A DNA stretch of 10,380 nucleotides from Proteiniphilum sp. UBA5267 (GTDB lineage: Bacteria > Bacteroidota > Bacteroidia > Bacteroidales > Dysgonomonadaceae). The notes beneath the pieces were generated by a model. It worked only from the letters and a program-made list of their open reading frames with translations. It was not told the origin of the DNA and made no database searches. A program made the position numbers and the translations under genes. This document shows, piece after piece, positions 1 through 6,607 of the stretch (positions are counted from its first letter, which is position 1; each line of letters opens with the position of its first letter). The stretch spans positions 12,955-23,334 of the forward strand of contig DHTF01000117.1 in NCBI GenBank assembly GCA_002411515.1, read 5' to 3'.

Positions 1-417
1 CATGCGTTCTGCAACCTCCTTTTGGATCATGCCCGAACAACAGGGAATCAGCTCCCTGTAATCGATTACTTTAAAAAAAATCTGTGAGGAAATGTTGTAT
101 GGATAATTGCCAATTACACAAAATTCACCGTTGTAGTAGGCGGAGAGATTCATTCGGAGAAAATCCTGTTGAAGGATCCTCCCCTGCAGCGCGGGGAAAT
201 GTGTCTGCAGGTAGGCCACCGATTCGCGGTCTATTTCGACCACAGTCAGATCTTTCTCTCTTTTCAGCAGGAATTGTGTGAGCATACCGGTACCTGGCCC
301 CACCTCCAGCACTGGAACTGAGGGGAAGTCGTCGAGCGTAGCCGCGATGCGGTCTGCAATCATCTCATCTTTGAGAAAATGTTGCCCGAGGTTTTTTTTT
401 GCTCTTACCGGAATCAT
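1..417 (-). CDS. rsmA: 16S rRNA (adenine1518/1519-N6)-dimethyltransferase RsmA (KsgA), C-terminus outside window
   Basis: RsmA dimethylates two adjacent adenines in the loop of 16S rRNA helix 45, using S-adenosylmethionine, late in assembly of the small ribosomal subunit. Reading the minus strand from the ATG at 417 gives 139 residues in one frame to the window edge, about half of the family's usual ~260-270. Visible landmarks are the N-terminal AKKNLGQHFLKD (residues 6-17), the SAM-binding motif I LEVGPGTG (37-44), the acidic residue ending the next strand (VVEID, 59-63), and the catalytic NYPY motif in GNYPYNIS (103-110), which is the family's N-[LIV/Y]-P-Y signature. No in-frame ATG lies closely upstream of 417, and the N-terminus matches family starts. 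The gene is divergent from the flippase-like gene at 589. Identification is secure; only the C-terminal helical domain is unseen. Confidence 0.96.
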   Translation of the reverse strand, partial: MIPVRAKKNLGQHFLKDEMIADRIAATLDDFPSVPVLEVGPGTGMLTQFLLKREKDLTVVEIDRESVAYLQTHFPALQGRILQQDFLRMNLSAYYNGEFCVIGNYPYNISSQIFFKVIDYRELIPCCSGMIQKEVAERM

Positions 418-452
418 TGCAATATGGCGTTTATTCCTTATCTTTACGGCCA

Positions 453-488
453 CAAAGGTAATATTTTTATTATATATATTAATTCAAA
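453..488 (-). promoter_or_regulatory. Possible rsmA promoter (Bacteroidota type)
   Basis: On the minus strand TACCTTTG (453-460) fits the Bacteroidota -7 consensus TAnnTTTG exactly and lies 35 bases upstream of the rsmA ATG. The only TTTG upstream (485-488) is 24 bases away, longer than the usual 19-21, so the -33 element is doubtful. Confidence 0.4.
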
Positions 489-511
489 CATCATCTAAAA
501 ACAAGTTACAA

Positions 512-542
512 TTGGTGATTTATAAGTGTTTGAATACCTTTG
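512..542 (+). promoter_or_regulatory. Promoter of the flippase-pepD operon
   Basis: TTG (512-514), a 20-base spacer, then TACCTTTG (535-542) fits the Bacteroidota promoter pattern TTG-N19-21-TAnnTTTG exactly. Transcription would start near 547-550, giving a leader of about 40 bases before the GTG start at 589. A 19-base palindrome at 541-559 sits on the predicted start. Confidence 0.65.
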
Positions 543-559
543 TATCATGTTGTGATACA
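541..559. repeat. Perfect 7-bp inverted repeat at the predicted transcription start
   Basis: TGTATCA (541-547) and TGATACA (553-559) are exact reverse complements around the spacer TGTTG. The dyad begins inside the -7 element and covers the predicted start site. That is where a repressor would block initiation; in RNA it would form a short hairpin at the 5' end of the message. No regulator can be named from the sequence. Confidence 0.5.
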
Positions 560-588
560 GGTTACGTAAGAAATTAAACAGCTGAAAA

Positions 589-1605
589 GTGAAAATAAGT
601 GCAGAATCCGTGAAGAGCGCGCTGAAGACAGTGCTTTCGTTGCTGCTGGGGTTGTTAATTATCTGGATGATGTACCGCAATACCGATTTGGGTGAGTTGT
701 GGCAGATCGCAAAATCCGGTAATCTTGTGATCATTGGGATTTCCCTGATTTTTGGACTCCTGGGAAATATATTGAGAGGGTTGAGGTGGGAATTTTTTGT
801 GAACTCACTCGGTTATCGCCCTCCCCGTGCCAGCATTGTGTATGCCACCTTGGGAAACTACGCTGTGAACTTCGTATTGCCCCGTGCAGGTGATGTATGG
901 CGGTGTGGGGTGGTGAGCAAATATGATAAAATACCTTTTGGCAAAACGGTCGAAACATTCCTGGTAGACAAAGTGATTGACGTGCTTGCAGGATTGTTGG
1001 TAATCTTTGTCAGCGTGGCACTTTACATCGATTTTTTCATCTCTTATTTCCATGACAACCCCCAGTTTGCAGAAAACATGTCGGACTTTTTTTCCTCTGC
1101 GTGGATCCGGCTTTTGCTTGTAGCTTTGCTGTTGGTTGTGATATTGTTGCTGACGGTTTTTAGAAAGAAACCCTTCATGGTAAAAATCAGTAAACTTCTT
1201 TACACGGTGAAGTATGACTTGAAGATGATCGGGAAAATGAAAGAGAAGTGGCGTATTATTATTTATACAATTCTGATTTGGTTCTGTTTTTATTTGTATT
1301 TTTACATTTGCTTCTTTGCATTCGATTTCACCAAAGAACTAGGGCCACTTGCAGGATTGATAGTTTTCGCAATGACCAACATTGGAATCTCCGTGCCGGT
1401 ACAAGGGGGGATAGGTCCCTGGCACTTTATGGTCATTTCCTCACTCGTGGTGTTGGGTGTTGCTGAAAACCAGGCGCTTGCATTCGCAGGGGCTGTGTTT
1501 ACCATCCAGTCGGTTTGGCAAATTCTTTACGGACTGTTCGGTGTGTTCACCCTGCCTTATGTGAAAAGAGAAAACGGAAAATTAGCTACAGTAAAAATAA
1601 TTTAA
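589..1605 (+). CDS. Flippase-like integral membrane protein (UPF0104/YbhN, LPG synthase transmembrane domain family)
   Basis: This 338-residue protein is almost entirely hydrophobic helices, for example about residues 13-29, 46-63, 126-148, 173-190, 223-245, 253-268, 280-302 and 306-323. It therefore sits in the inner membrane. Two family landmarks are visible: LPRAGDVWR (97-105), corresponding to the P-x-R-x-G-[ED]-x-x-R motif, and the glycine-rich SVPVQGGIGPWH (268-279). Both fit the COG0392/UPF0104 family, which holds the flippase half of MprF (lysylphosphatidylglycerol) and proteins proposed to move lipid-linked molecules. The soluble aminoacyl-transferase half of MprF is absent, so a lysyl-PG synthase label would be wrong; the substrate is unknown. 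The start is GTG at 589, because a stop (TGA, 583-585) lies just upstream in frame and no ATG precedes the first helix. It leads a four-gene run, 12 bases before pepD. Confidence 0.82.
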   Translation: MKISAESVKSALKTVLSLLLGLLIIWMMYRNTDLGELWQIAKSGNLVIIGISLIFGLLGNILRGLRWEFFVNSLGYRPPRASIVYATLGNYAVNFVLPRAGDVWRCGVVSKYDKIPFGKTVETFLVDKVIDVLAGLLVIFVSVALYIDFFISYFHDNPQFAENMSDFFSSAWIRLLLVALLLVVILLLTVFRKKPFMVKISKLLYTVKYDLKMIGKMKEKWRIIIYTILIWFCFYLYFYICFFAFDFTKELGPLAGLIVFAMTNIGISVPVQGGIGPWHFMVISSLVVLGVAENQALAFAGAVFTIQSVWQILYGLFGVFTLPYVKRENGKLATVKII

Positions 1606-1617
1606 TAGATCAACAAT

Positions 1618-3081
1618 ATGGCTACAGCAGAAATACTAGATATCAACCCTGAAAATGTGTGGCGACATTTTTATTCCCTCACCCAAATACCCCGTCCTAC
1701 GGGTCAGATGAAACAGGTAACCCAGTTCGTGATGGACTTTGGACAATCTCTCCATTTGGAAACAATACAGGACAAGGTGGGTAATGTGGTGATCAAAAAG
1801 CCAGCAACAAAAGGGTATGAAGGAGCCAAAACGGTGATATTGCAATCACATCTGGATATGGTTCCTCAGAAGAATGCCGATGTGACCCATGATTTTGCTA
1901 CAGACCCCATCATAACCATTGTCGACGGTGAGTGGGTGAAAGCACATTCCACCACCCTGGGAGCAGACAACGGCCTTGGATGTGCCATGATGATGGCTGT
2001 GCTGGAAGATGCTTCGCTGCCACACCCTGCTATAGAGGCACTCTTTACGGTGGATGAAGAGGTTGGTATGGATGGTGCCAACGGCCTTGAAGGCGGCATG
2101 TTGGAAGGAAGTGTGATGCTGAATCTCGATACCGAGGAAGATGGTGAATTGTGCATCGGCTGTGCTGGTGGTAGAGATGTGAATATCTCCTTTCAATTCC
2201 AGTCCGATGTGATGATAGATCCGGGGGATATTGCATTCAAGGTCAGCCTGAGGGGATTGAAAGGCGGACATTCGGGTGTGCAGATTCACCTGGGACGAGC
2301 CAATGCGAACAAACTGATGAACCGTTTTCTGAAAGATGTGGTCACGAATTATGAAGCCCGGATTGCGGACATTCAGGGAGGATCACTTCGCAATGCCATT
2401 CCGCGTGAATCTTTTGTGGTGTTGACCATCCCGGAACAACTGTCCGATGATTTGATCGATCTGGTGAAAGAATATGAAACATTGTTCAGGGAAGACTTTG
2501 CCGGCATTGAAGATGGCATCTCTTTTAAAGCTGAACGTACTGATTTACCCGCTGCACTGCTGCCGGAAGAGATACAGGATGACCTTATCAATGCGGTAGA
2601 GGGCTGTCCCAATGGTGTCATCAGCTACCTGGCCGATTTTCCCGGTGTGGTAGAGAGTTCACTTAACCTGGCCATGATAAAATCGACTGAAGATCAAATT
2701 GAAGTGAAGTTGCTGGTTCGGAGCTCTTCCGAAAGCCGCAAAGATTGGGTCTGCTCCTCTGTGGAAAGCCTCTTTCAGCTGGCTGGCGCAAAGGTGGAGT
2801 TCGATGGTGACTACCCAGGCTGGCAACCCAATGCTCATTCAGCGTTGTTGGCACTGATGGAACGGGTTTACCTGGAGAAATATGACCAACGCCCCAAGGT
2901 GATGGTGATACATGCTGGTTTGGAGTGTGGTATCATCCAATCGAACGTGTCACAGAAACTCGATATTGTCTCTTTTGGACCCACCATCACAGGTGCCCAT
3001 TCACCCGACGAGGCTGTGAAAATTGAAAGCGTGGGTAAAGCGTATAATTATCTGCTGGCTATTTTGGAGAAACTGAGCTAA
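1618..3081 (+). CDS. pepD: Aminoacyl-histidine dipeptidase (Xaa-His dipeptidase, M20C)
   Basis: PepD is a cytosolic metallodipeptidase with broad specificity that includes Xaa-His dipeptides such as carnosine. The 487-residue length is close to E. coli PepD (485). The two-metal site of family M20 is complete: H78 and D80 in QSHLDMVPQ, bridging D117 in LGADNGLG, general base E147 and metal ligand E148 in TVDEEVGMDGA, D171 in NLDTEE, and H461 in TGAHSPDE near the C-terminus. The inserted dimerisation or lid domain follows GGHSGVQIHLGRANAN (217-232). The enzyme should be active, since no key residue is missing. The ATG at 1618 puts the N-terminus where the family begins. It lies 12 bases after the membrane protein gene and 5 bases before the flavodoxin-like gene, so it is almost certainly co-transcribed. 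There is no signal peptide. Confidence 0.95.
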   Translation: MATAEILDINPENVWRHFYSLTQIPRPTGQMKQVTQFVMDFGQSLHLETIQDKVGNVVIKKPATKGYEGAKTVILQSHLDMVPQKNADVTHDFATDPIITIVDGEWVKAHSTTLGADNGLGCAMMMAVLEDASLPHPAIEALFTVDEEVGMDGANGLEGGMLEGSVMLNLDTEEDGELCIGCAGGRDVNISFQFQSDVMIDPGDIAFKVSLRGLKGGHSGVQIHLGRANANKLMNRFLKDVVTNYEARIADIQGGSLRNAIPRESFVVLTIPEQLSDDLIDLVKEYETLFREDFAGIEDGISFKAERTDLPAALLPEEIQDDLINAVEGCPNGVISYLADFPGVVESSLNLAMIKSTEDQIEVKLLVRSSSESRKDWVCSSVESLFQLAGAKVEFDGDYPGWQPNAHSALLALMERVYLEKYDQRPKVMVIHAGLECGIIQSNVSQKLDIVSFGPTITGAHSPDEAVKIESVGKAYNYLLAILEKLS

Positions 3082-3086
3082 ATCCC

Positions 3087-3605
3087 ATGGACAATACGCT
3101 GATTGTTTATTCGTCGAACCACGGGACTGTAGATAAATGTGCCCGTGAGTTGTTCAGGCTGACAGAAGGTAAAGTGGACATCTGCAATCTGAGTGAACGG
3201 GAAATGCTACCCGATCTCACCAAGTATAATTCTGTCATAGTGGGAGGGGCTATCCATGAAGGGAAAATTGAAGAAGAGATTGCTGCATTTTGTACGGAAC
3301 ACCTCGATCTACTGGTCACTAAACGGCTTGGCCTTTTCATCAGCTGCATTCATCGGGGTGAAGAAGCACAGAAACATCTGGATGAAGCTTTCCCGGAGAC
3401 ACTGAGGCAGCGTGCTGTTGTGCGTGATTACTTCGGTGGGGAGGTGAACGAATTGAAATTAAATCTTTGGGACCGGATTGTGACCACCCAGATGATGGAG
3501 AAAGAAGAGCTGGAGGTGGAGCTTTCAAAACAAAAAATAAGACGTTTCGCCGAGCTGATGTCGGATGTGAAAAATGCTCCTGATCGCAGTATCCATCATG
3601 AGTAG
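3087..3605 (+). CDS. Flavodoxin-domain protein, HemG-like
   Basis: The 172-residue protein has a flavodoxin-type FMN-binding fold related to HemG, the menaquinone-dependent protoporphyrinogen IX dehydrogenase. The first strand and phosphate loop are clear in TLIVYSSNHGTVDKCA (4-19). VIVGGAIHEGKIEEEI (50-65) matches the HemG-family pattern GA-x-IH-x-GK, and LFISCIHRG (83-91) and RDYFGGEVNELKLNLWDR (113-130) match later conserved blocks. In Bacteroidota such genes are usually annotated only as flavodoxin; no other haem gene is in the window to support HemG activity, so I leave the symbol blank. An oxidoreductase using FMN at the membrane face is the best inference. The gene starts 5 bases after pepD and its stop overlaps the following membrane protein gene, suggesting translational coupling. 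Confidence 0.78.
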   Translation: MDNTLIVYSSNHGTVDKCARELFRLTEGKVDICNLSEREMLPDLTKYNSVIVGGAIHEGKIEEEIAAFCTEHLDLLVTKRLGLFISCIHRGEEAQKHLDEAFPETLRQRAVVRDYFGGEVNELKLNLWDRIVTTQMMEKEELEVELSKQKIRRFAELMSDVKNAPDRSIHHE

Positions 3606-3813
3606 AAAAATAAAAAAACATGTTCTTTTCCCTGCGGTATTGCTTCTTTATATAGCAATCATGGCTTACATTGGTTATCCGCGATACAGCGAGTCGGGTA
3701 ACTGGAGTGAATATTTTGCTGTGATAGGCATCAGTGCCTTGCTGGTGGTGTTGCTGTTTTTCTTGCTGAAGCGAAAGCAAACGATCAGGGATCGGTTTAA
3801 CCGGAAGGATTAA
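3598..3813 (+). CDS. Small two-helix membrane protein
   Basis: The 71-residue product, MSRKIKKHVLFPAVLL onward, has a basic N-terminus and two strongly hydrophobic segments, about residues 9-24 and 41-58, followed by a basic tail rich in K and R (about 59-71). This predicts a hairpin in the inner membrane with both ends in the cytosol. I chose the ATG at 3598, which overlaps the flavodoxin stop by 8 bases. An ATG at 3574 would add eight residues (MLLIAVSI) and overlap the upstream gene by 32 bases, which is less likely. The function is not recognisable. The tight overlap suggests it is made together with the flavodoxin-domain protein and could anchor it or pass electrons to it, but that is inference only. 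Confidence 0.72.
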   Translation: MSRKIKKHVLFPAVLLLYIAIMAYIGYPRYSESGNWSEYFAVIGISALLVVLLFFLLKRKQTIRDRFNRKD

Positions 3814-3851
3814 CCGGAATGGTCTGCATTATCCTAGTTCCCCGTTACCTG

Positions 3852-3879
3852 AAAAAGGAGATGAGGGTTCTCTTTTTTT
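3852..3879 (+). terminator. Weak A/U-rich intrinsic terminator
   Basis: AAAAAGGAGA (3852-3861) can pair with TCTCTTTTTT (3869-3878) through ten pairs including one G-U, around a 7-base loop. The T-run forms the 3' arm and U tract. The hairpin is weak but sits where the four-gene operon ends, 39 bases after the last stop and before the separate protease gene. Confidence 0.4.
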
Positions 3880-3921
3880 GATAAGAATCATTCTCTTCAG
3901 CGCTGTAAATATCTTTTTTTT

Positions 3922-5568
3922 ATGCGGAATTTATCCATTCTCATCTTACTCTGTTGTACTCTGTGCTCTTTTGGGCAAGCGTCTCCGCAGTCGCTGCACT
4001 ACAAGTTCCGGGTCTATCTGAAAGACAAGGGAGAAACCACCTATACCCTTGATAATCCCGCTCAGTTTCTTACAAAAAAGGCCATTGACAGAAAACAGCG
4101 ACAAAATGTGGCCATCGATACAACCGATTTCCCCATCTCGCAAGATTATTTCAGATTGATGGAGTTGGCAGGTGTGGAGGTTATTTCACACAGCAAATGG
4201 TTTCAAACCATGACGGTGCAGGTAGTGGATAGCCTGACAATAAACCGGGTGCTCTCGCTTCCTTTTGTGGATACGGTGCAGTATGTATGGCGTGGAAAAG
4301 ACCTGAGAAGCAGCCTGCAGTTGCGTCCCCGATTGGAGTGCAGCGGTGCTATGCCATCCGGTAAAGCAGATCAGCCTTTTGGACTTACAGAAAATCAGTT
4401 TGCGGTGCACAATGCCCAGAAGCTATTACTCTCCGGATTCCAGGGTAAAGGGATCGAGGTGGGCGTGATCGATGCCGGTTTCACCAATTTTGATGTGATT
4501 CCATGGTTCGATACGGTTAAATTGAGCGGATTCATGAATTTCGTGCCCGAGGGTGACATGTTTGCGATGAGTGATCACGGAACCAAGGTGTTGTCGACAA
4601 TGGCCGTTTATCAACCCGGACTGATGATGGGCTCGGCACCCGAAGCGGCTTACTGGTTGCTGCGTTCAGAGGATGTGCGGAGCGAGTACCCTGTGGAGGA
4701 AGATTACTGGGTGCGGGCCATTGAATATGCCGACAGTCTGGGGATCGATTTGATTAATTCCTCGCTGGGTTACAACCAGTTTGATGACAAAGATCTGAAC
4801 TATAGCTTTGCTGACCTCACGGGGGAGGTTTCCTTCATGTCGCGTGCAGCAGACGTTGCCTTTAAAAAGGGGATGCTGATTGTGGTGAGTGCCGGAAATG
4901 AAGGGAGTAAACCCTGGCAGAAAATCACCCCTCCCGGCGATGCCAGGCATGTGCTGGCAGTGGGAGCGGTGGGCATCGATAGCGTCATCGCCTCCTTCAG
5001 TTCTCACGGACTCATGGAAGACGGACGCGTCAAGCCCGATTTGGTGTCGGTGGGAAAAGGAACAATCACCATCGGACAAGAGGGTCTGATCGGCTTCACA
5101 AACGGTACATCGCTCTCTTCTCCCTTTCTGGCAGGGCTGATTACATCGCTCTGGTCGGTGAACCCCGACCTGCATCGTGCCGAGCTGATCGACATCATCA
5201 AACAATCGGCCGACCGATACTTGATACCCGATTCGGTATATGGGAACGGAATTCCCGATTTTCAAAAGGCAATGTGTAAGGTGTTGGCCACGTTGCCGGT
5301 GGTGGAGGCTCCTTATACCGGAGAATTTTTTACAATTAGCCGACCTTCGGTAAATGATTTTCTCATCACTTTCACCCAACCCGATTTATCTCCCGATGAC
5401 TGGAATATGTGCCTCCTTGATGAGTCGGGCGAATTGATCTCAGCCTATACTTCTGACAAAAATTCGTTTATGGTTTCTGTGCCCCGCGCCTATGTAGAAA
5501 CCGGCAAGTTTGTTCATCTTCTTTTTAAATCGCCATACCTGCAAAAAGTATTACGTTTCTCCTTCTAA
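3922..5568 (+). CDS. Exported subtilisin-like serine protease (S8 family)
   Basis: This is a 548-residue S8 peptidase with a complete catalytic triad: D184 in GVIDAGF, H219 in SDHGTKV, and S397 in NGTSLSSP. The oxyanion asparagine is N326 in VVSAGNEG. A signal peptide occupies about residues 1-19 or 1-20 (hydrophobic core ILILLCCTLCSFG); no proper lipobox is seen, so the protein is probably released to the periplasm or beyond. Residues ~25-125 form an N-terminal segment (YKFRVYLKDKG...) resembling the pro/inhibitor region of Bacteroidota S8 proteases, and the catalytic core spans ~165-455. The tail after ~465 looks like a short beta-rich domain ending in KVLRFSF. The substrate is unknown; general breakdown of proteins or processing of envelope proteins is possible. 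It stands alone between a weak terminator and the DUF4252 chimera. No convincing promoter was found upstream. Confidence 0.92.
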   Translation: MRNLSILILLCCTLCSFGQASPQSLHYKFRVYLKDKGETTYTLDNPAQFLTKKAIDRKQRQNVAIDTTDFPISQDYFRLMELAGVEVISHSKWFQTMTVQVVDSLTINRVLSLPFVDTVQYVWRGKDLRSSLQLRPRLECSGAMPSGKADQPFGLTENQFAVHNAQKLLLSGFQGKGIEVGVIDAGFTNFDVIPWFDTVKLSGFMNFVPEGDMFAMSDHGTKVLSTMAVYQPGLMMGSAPEAAYWLLRSEDVRSEYPVEEDYWVRAIEYADSLGIDLINSSLGYNQFDDKDLNYSFADLTGEVSFMSRAADVAFKKGMLIVVSAGNEGSKPWQKITPPGDARHVLAVGAVGIDSVIASFSSHGLMEDGRVKPDLVSVGKGTITIGQEGLIGFTNGTSLSSPFLAGLITSLWSVNPDLHRAELIDIIKQSADRYLIPDSVYGNGIPDFQKAMCKVLATLPVVEAPYTGEFFTISRPSVNDFLITFTQPDLSPDDWNMCLLDESGELISAYTSDKNSFMVSVPRAYVETGKFVHLLFKSPYLQKVLRFSF

Positions 5569-5603
5569 TTTTCCTGCGGCATTTTGTCACAAAATCGAGT
5601 TAG

Positions 5604-5631
5604 TTGCGTCTTCATTATAAAGACTAATTTG
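5604..5631 (+). promoter_or_regulatory. Weak candidate promoter of the DUF4252/sigma locus
   Basis: TTG (5604-5606) stands 18 bases before TAATTTG (5625-5631), a near match to TAnnTTTG that lacks one spacer base. A 5-bp dyad, GTCTT/AAGAC (5608-5612 and 5620-5624), lies between the two boxes. It is well placed 22 bases before the ATG at 5654, but the match is imperfect. Confidence 0.3.
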
Positions 5632-5653
5632 TAACGCACTTATCTATCATCGT

Positions 5654-6016
5654 ATGAACAAAAGAATTTTCATGGTTATTACCTGCAGTCTGCTTGTCGT
5701 AACCCTTTATGCCCAGACATCGTTGAATGCACTTTATAATGAGTTTGCCCGGGAATCGAACGCTTCCAACGTGAATTTGAAAGGACTGGCAATGATGTTT
5801 GGAAAACCTTTTCTGGATAATAATTCAGACAGCAAGATATCCGGTATTCGTGTCTTGTCGCTCGACGAGTGCACACAGGAGGTCAAAGACCGTTTTAACG
5901 AGAATGCCCTTAAGTTTAGGGATGATTCCGCAAGTTGCAGAAGCGATGCAACTCACACAAACCAATGTGCGTCAGCTTCTGTCGAGAGCAAGAAGAACAA
6001 TAAAAGAAAAATTTGA
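5654..6016 (+). pseudogene. Truncated DUF4252 protein with out-of-frame tail (chimeric ORF)
   Basis: The ORF encodes 120 residues. Residues 1-20 are a signal peptide (hydrophobic core, then TLYA before Q21). Residues ~21-90 look like the N-terminal half of a DUF4252 protein, a Bacteroidota exported family of unknown function: ALYNEFARES, then NLKGLAMMFGKPFL, then GIRVLSLDECTQEVKDRFNENALKFRD, where the family has similar segments. After residue ~90 the family resemblance stops; the remaining 30 residues (DSASCRSDATHTNQ...) are a low-complexity out-of-frame reading of a sigma-factor 3' end. An intact family member is about 150-160 residues, so roughly 60-70 codons are missing. It is probably non-functional, but an exported short product cannot be excluded. 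The second, intact paralogue is at 6608-7090. Confidence 0.72.
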
Positions 6017-6035
6017 GAATATATATGCAAGATAA
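5919..6035 (+). pseudogene. 3' remnant of an ECF sigma-70 family sigma factor (region 4 only)
   Basis: In the frame ending at the TAA at 6033-6035, the last ~38 codons read GMIPQVAEAMQLTQTNVRQ then LLSRARRTIKEKFENIYAR. This is the helix-turn-helix end of sigma region 4 of ECF sigma factors, which binds the -35 promoter element; the pattern G[MLY]-x-x-x-[IV]A-x-x-[LM]-x-[LI]T-x-x-[NT]V-x-x-x-L-x-RAR is clear. Upstream of about 5919 the same frame is an unrelated reading of the DUF4252 gene, and no region 2, needed for core polymerase and -10 recognition, exists between here and the protease. It is therefore a truncated remnant that cannot act as a sigma factor. An ATG at 5922 could give a 37-residue peptide. 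The remnant overlaps the anti-sigma-like ATG (6025) by 11 bases, as in an intact sigma/anti-sigma pair. Confidence 0.8.
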
Positions 6036-6588
6036 CATAGAGATATTGATCGATCGCTTCTACAAAGGGGAAACCAACAGCTTGGAAGAAGAACTGCTGC
6101 TCAACTATTTCACGCAGGAGCGGGATTCCCTGCAGAATAATGCGGACTGGGATGTCTTTCAAGCTCTTTTCGCGGCTAAAACATCGGTTCCACCGGAACT
6201 GGAGCAAAAAATAGCTACCCTGATCGATGGGTGGGAGGCGCAGGAGGCAGGAGAGAAAAAACGTGCGACGGGTCGCTATAAAATCGAATTCAGAATGCGG
6301 ATCATTGGCATCGCGGCGTCTATATTGCTTGTCATTGGGATCGGGTTTTGGTACCAATATCAAAATGTTGGAAACCAATCAGGACTGCATGAGACATTCA
6401 ATACACCGCAGGAATCACAGGAAGCTGTCGTGGAGGCATTGCAACTGTTTTCACACAATTTTTCGAAAGGAACCAGTGCAATGGAAAAAGCCGATGAACA
6501 GGTCGATAAAACGCTGAAAATAGTTGATCAGCTACTCAGTGAAAAGGCTGTCGACACAAAGGTAAATCAGGTATCACAGAATCAATAA
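6025..6588 (+). CDS. Anti-sigma-factor-like single-pass membrane protein
   Basis: The 187-residue protein begins MQDNIEILIDRFYKGET followed by an acidic helical stretch (LEEELLLNYF, 20-29). This is the pattern of the cytosolic N-terminus of Bacteroidota anti-sigma-like proteins encoded directly after ECF sigma genes. One transmembrane helix spans about 92-109 (IIGIAASILLVIGIGFWY), preceded by a basic stretch (79-92), so the N-terminal ~90 residues are cytosolic and residues ~112-187 periplasmic. The latter are hydrophilic and probably helical (130-172). I use the ATG at 6025 rather than a TTG at 6013, because it gives the family-like start and the usual short overlap with the sigma gene. The zinc-binding ZAS motif is not present. 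Its presumed partner sigma is now only a 3' remnant, so the protein may be an orphan. Confidence 0.7.
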   Translation: MQDNIEILIDRFYKGETNSLEEELLLNYFTQERDSLQNNADWDVFQALFAAKTSVPPELEQKIATLIDGWEAQEAGEKKRATGRYKIEFRMRIIGIAASILLVIGIGFWYQYQNVGNQSGLHETFNTPQESQEAVVEALQLFSHNFSKGTSAMEKADEQVDKTLKIVDQLLSEKAVDTKVNQVSQNQ

Positions 6589-6607
6589 CAAATTAAAAAA
6601 CAAGATA

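Noticed and set aside
84..577. Two plus-strand open frames opposite rsmA and over the divergent promoter region.
   Set aside because: rsmA on the minus strand explains the sequence up to 417, and the remainder covers the promoter region; the translations have no family resemblance.
1846..2289. A 147-codon minus-strand open frame inside pepD.
   Set aside because: It is antisense to the metal-binding core of pepD and its translation is histidine-rich and domain-free; a shadow frame.
3797..3819. Direct repeat TTAACCGGAA (3797-3806 and 3810-3819) spanning the stop of the small membrane protein gene.
   Set aside because: A single local 10-base duplication with no third copy or associated element; probably chance or slippage.
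4666..5379. A 237-codon open frame on the minus strand inside the S8 protease gene.
   Set aside because: It lies wholly antisense to a gene with a complete catalytic triad, and its translation is rich in H, R, Q and C with no recognisable domain; it is a shadow of the real frame.
5581..5595. Hairpin ATTTTG-TCA-CAAAAT as a terminator of the S8 protease gene.
   Set aside because: Six A/T-rich pairs with a 3-base loop and no T-run afterwards; kept only as part of the recurrent-word observation.
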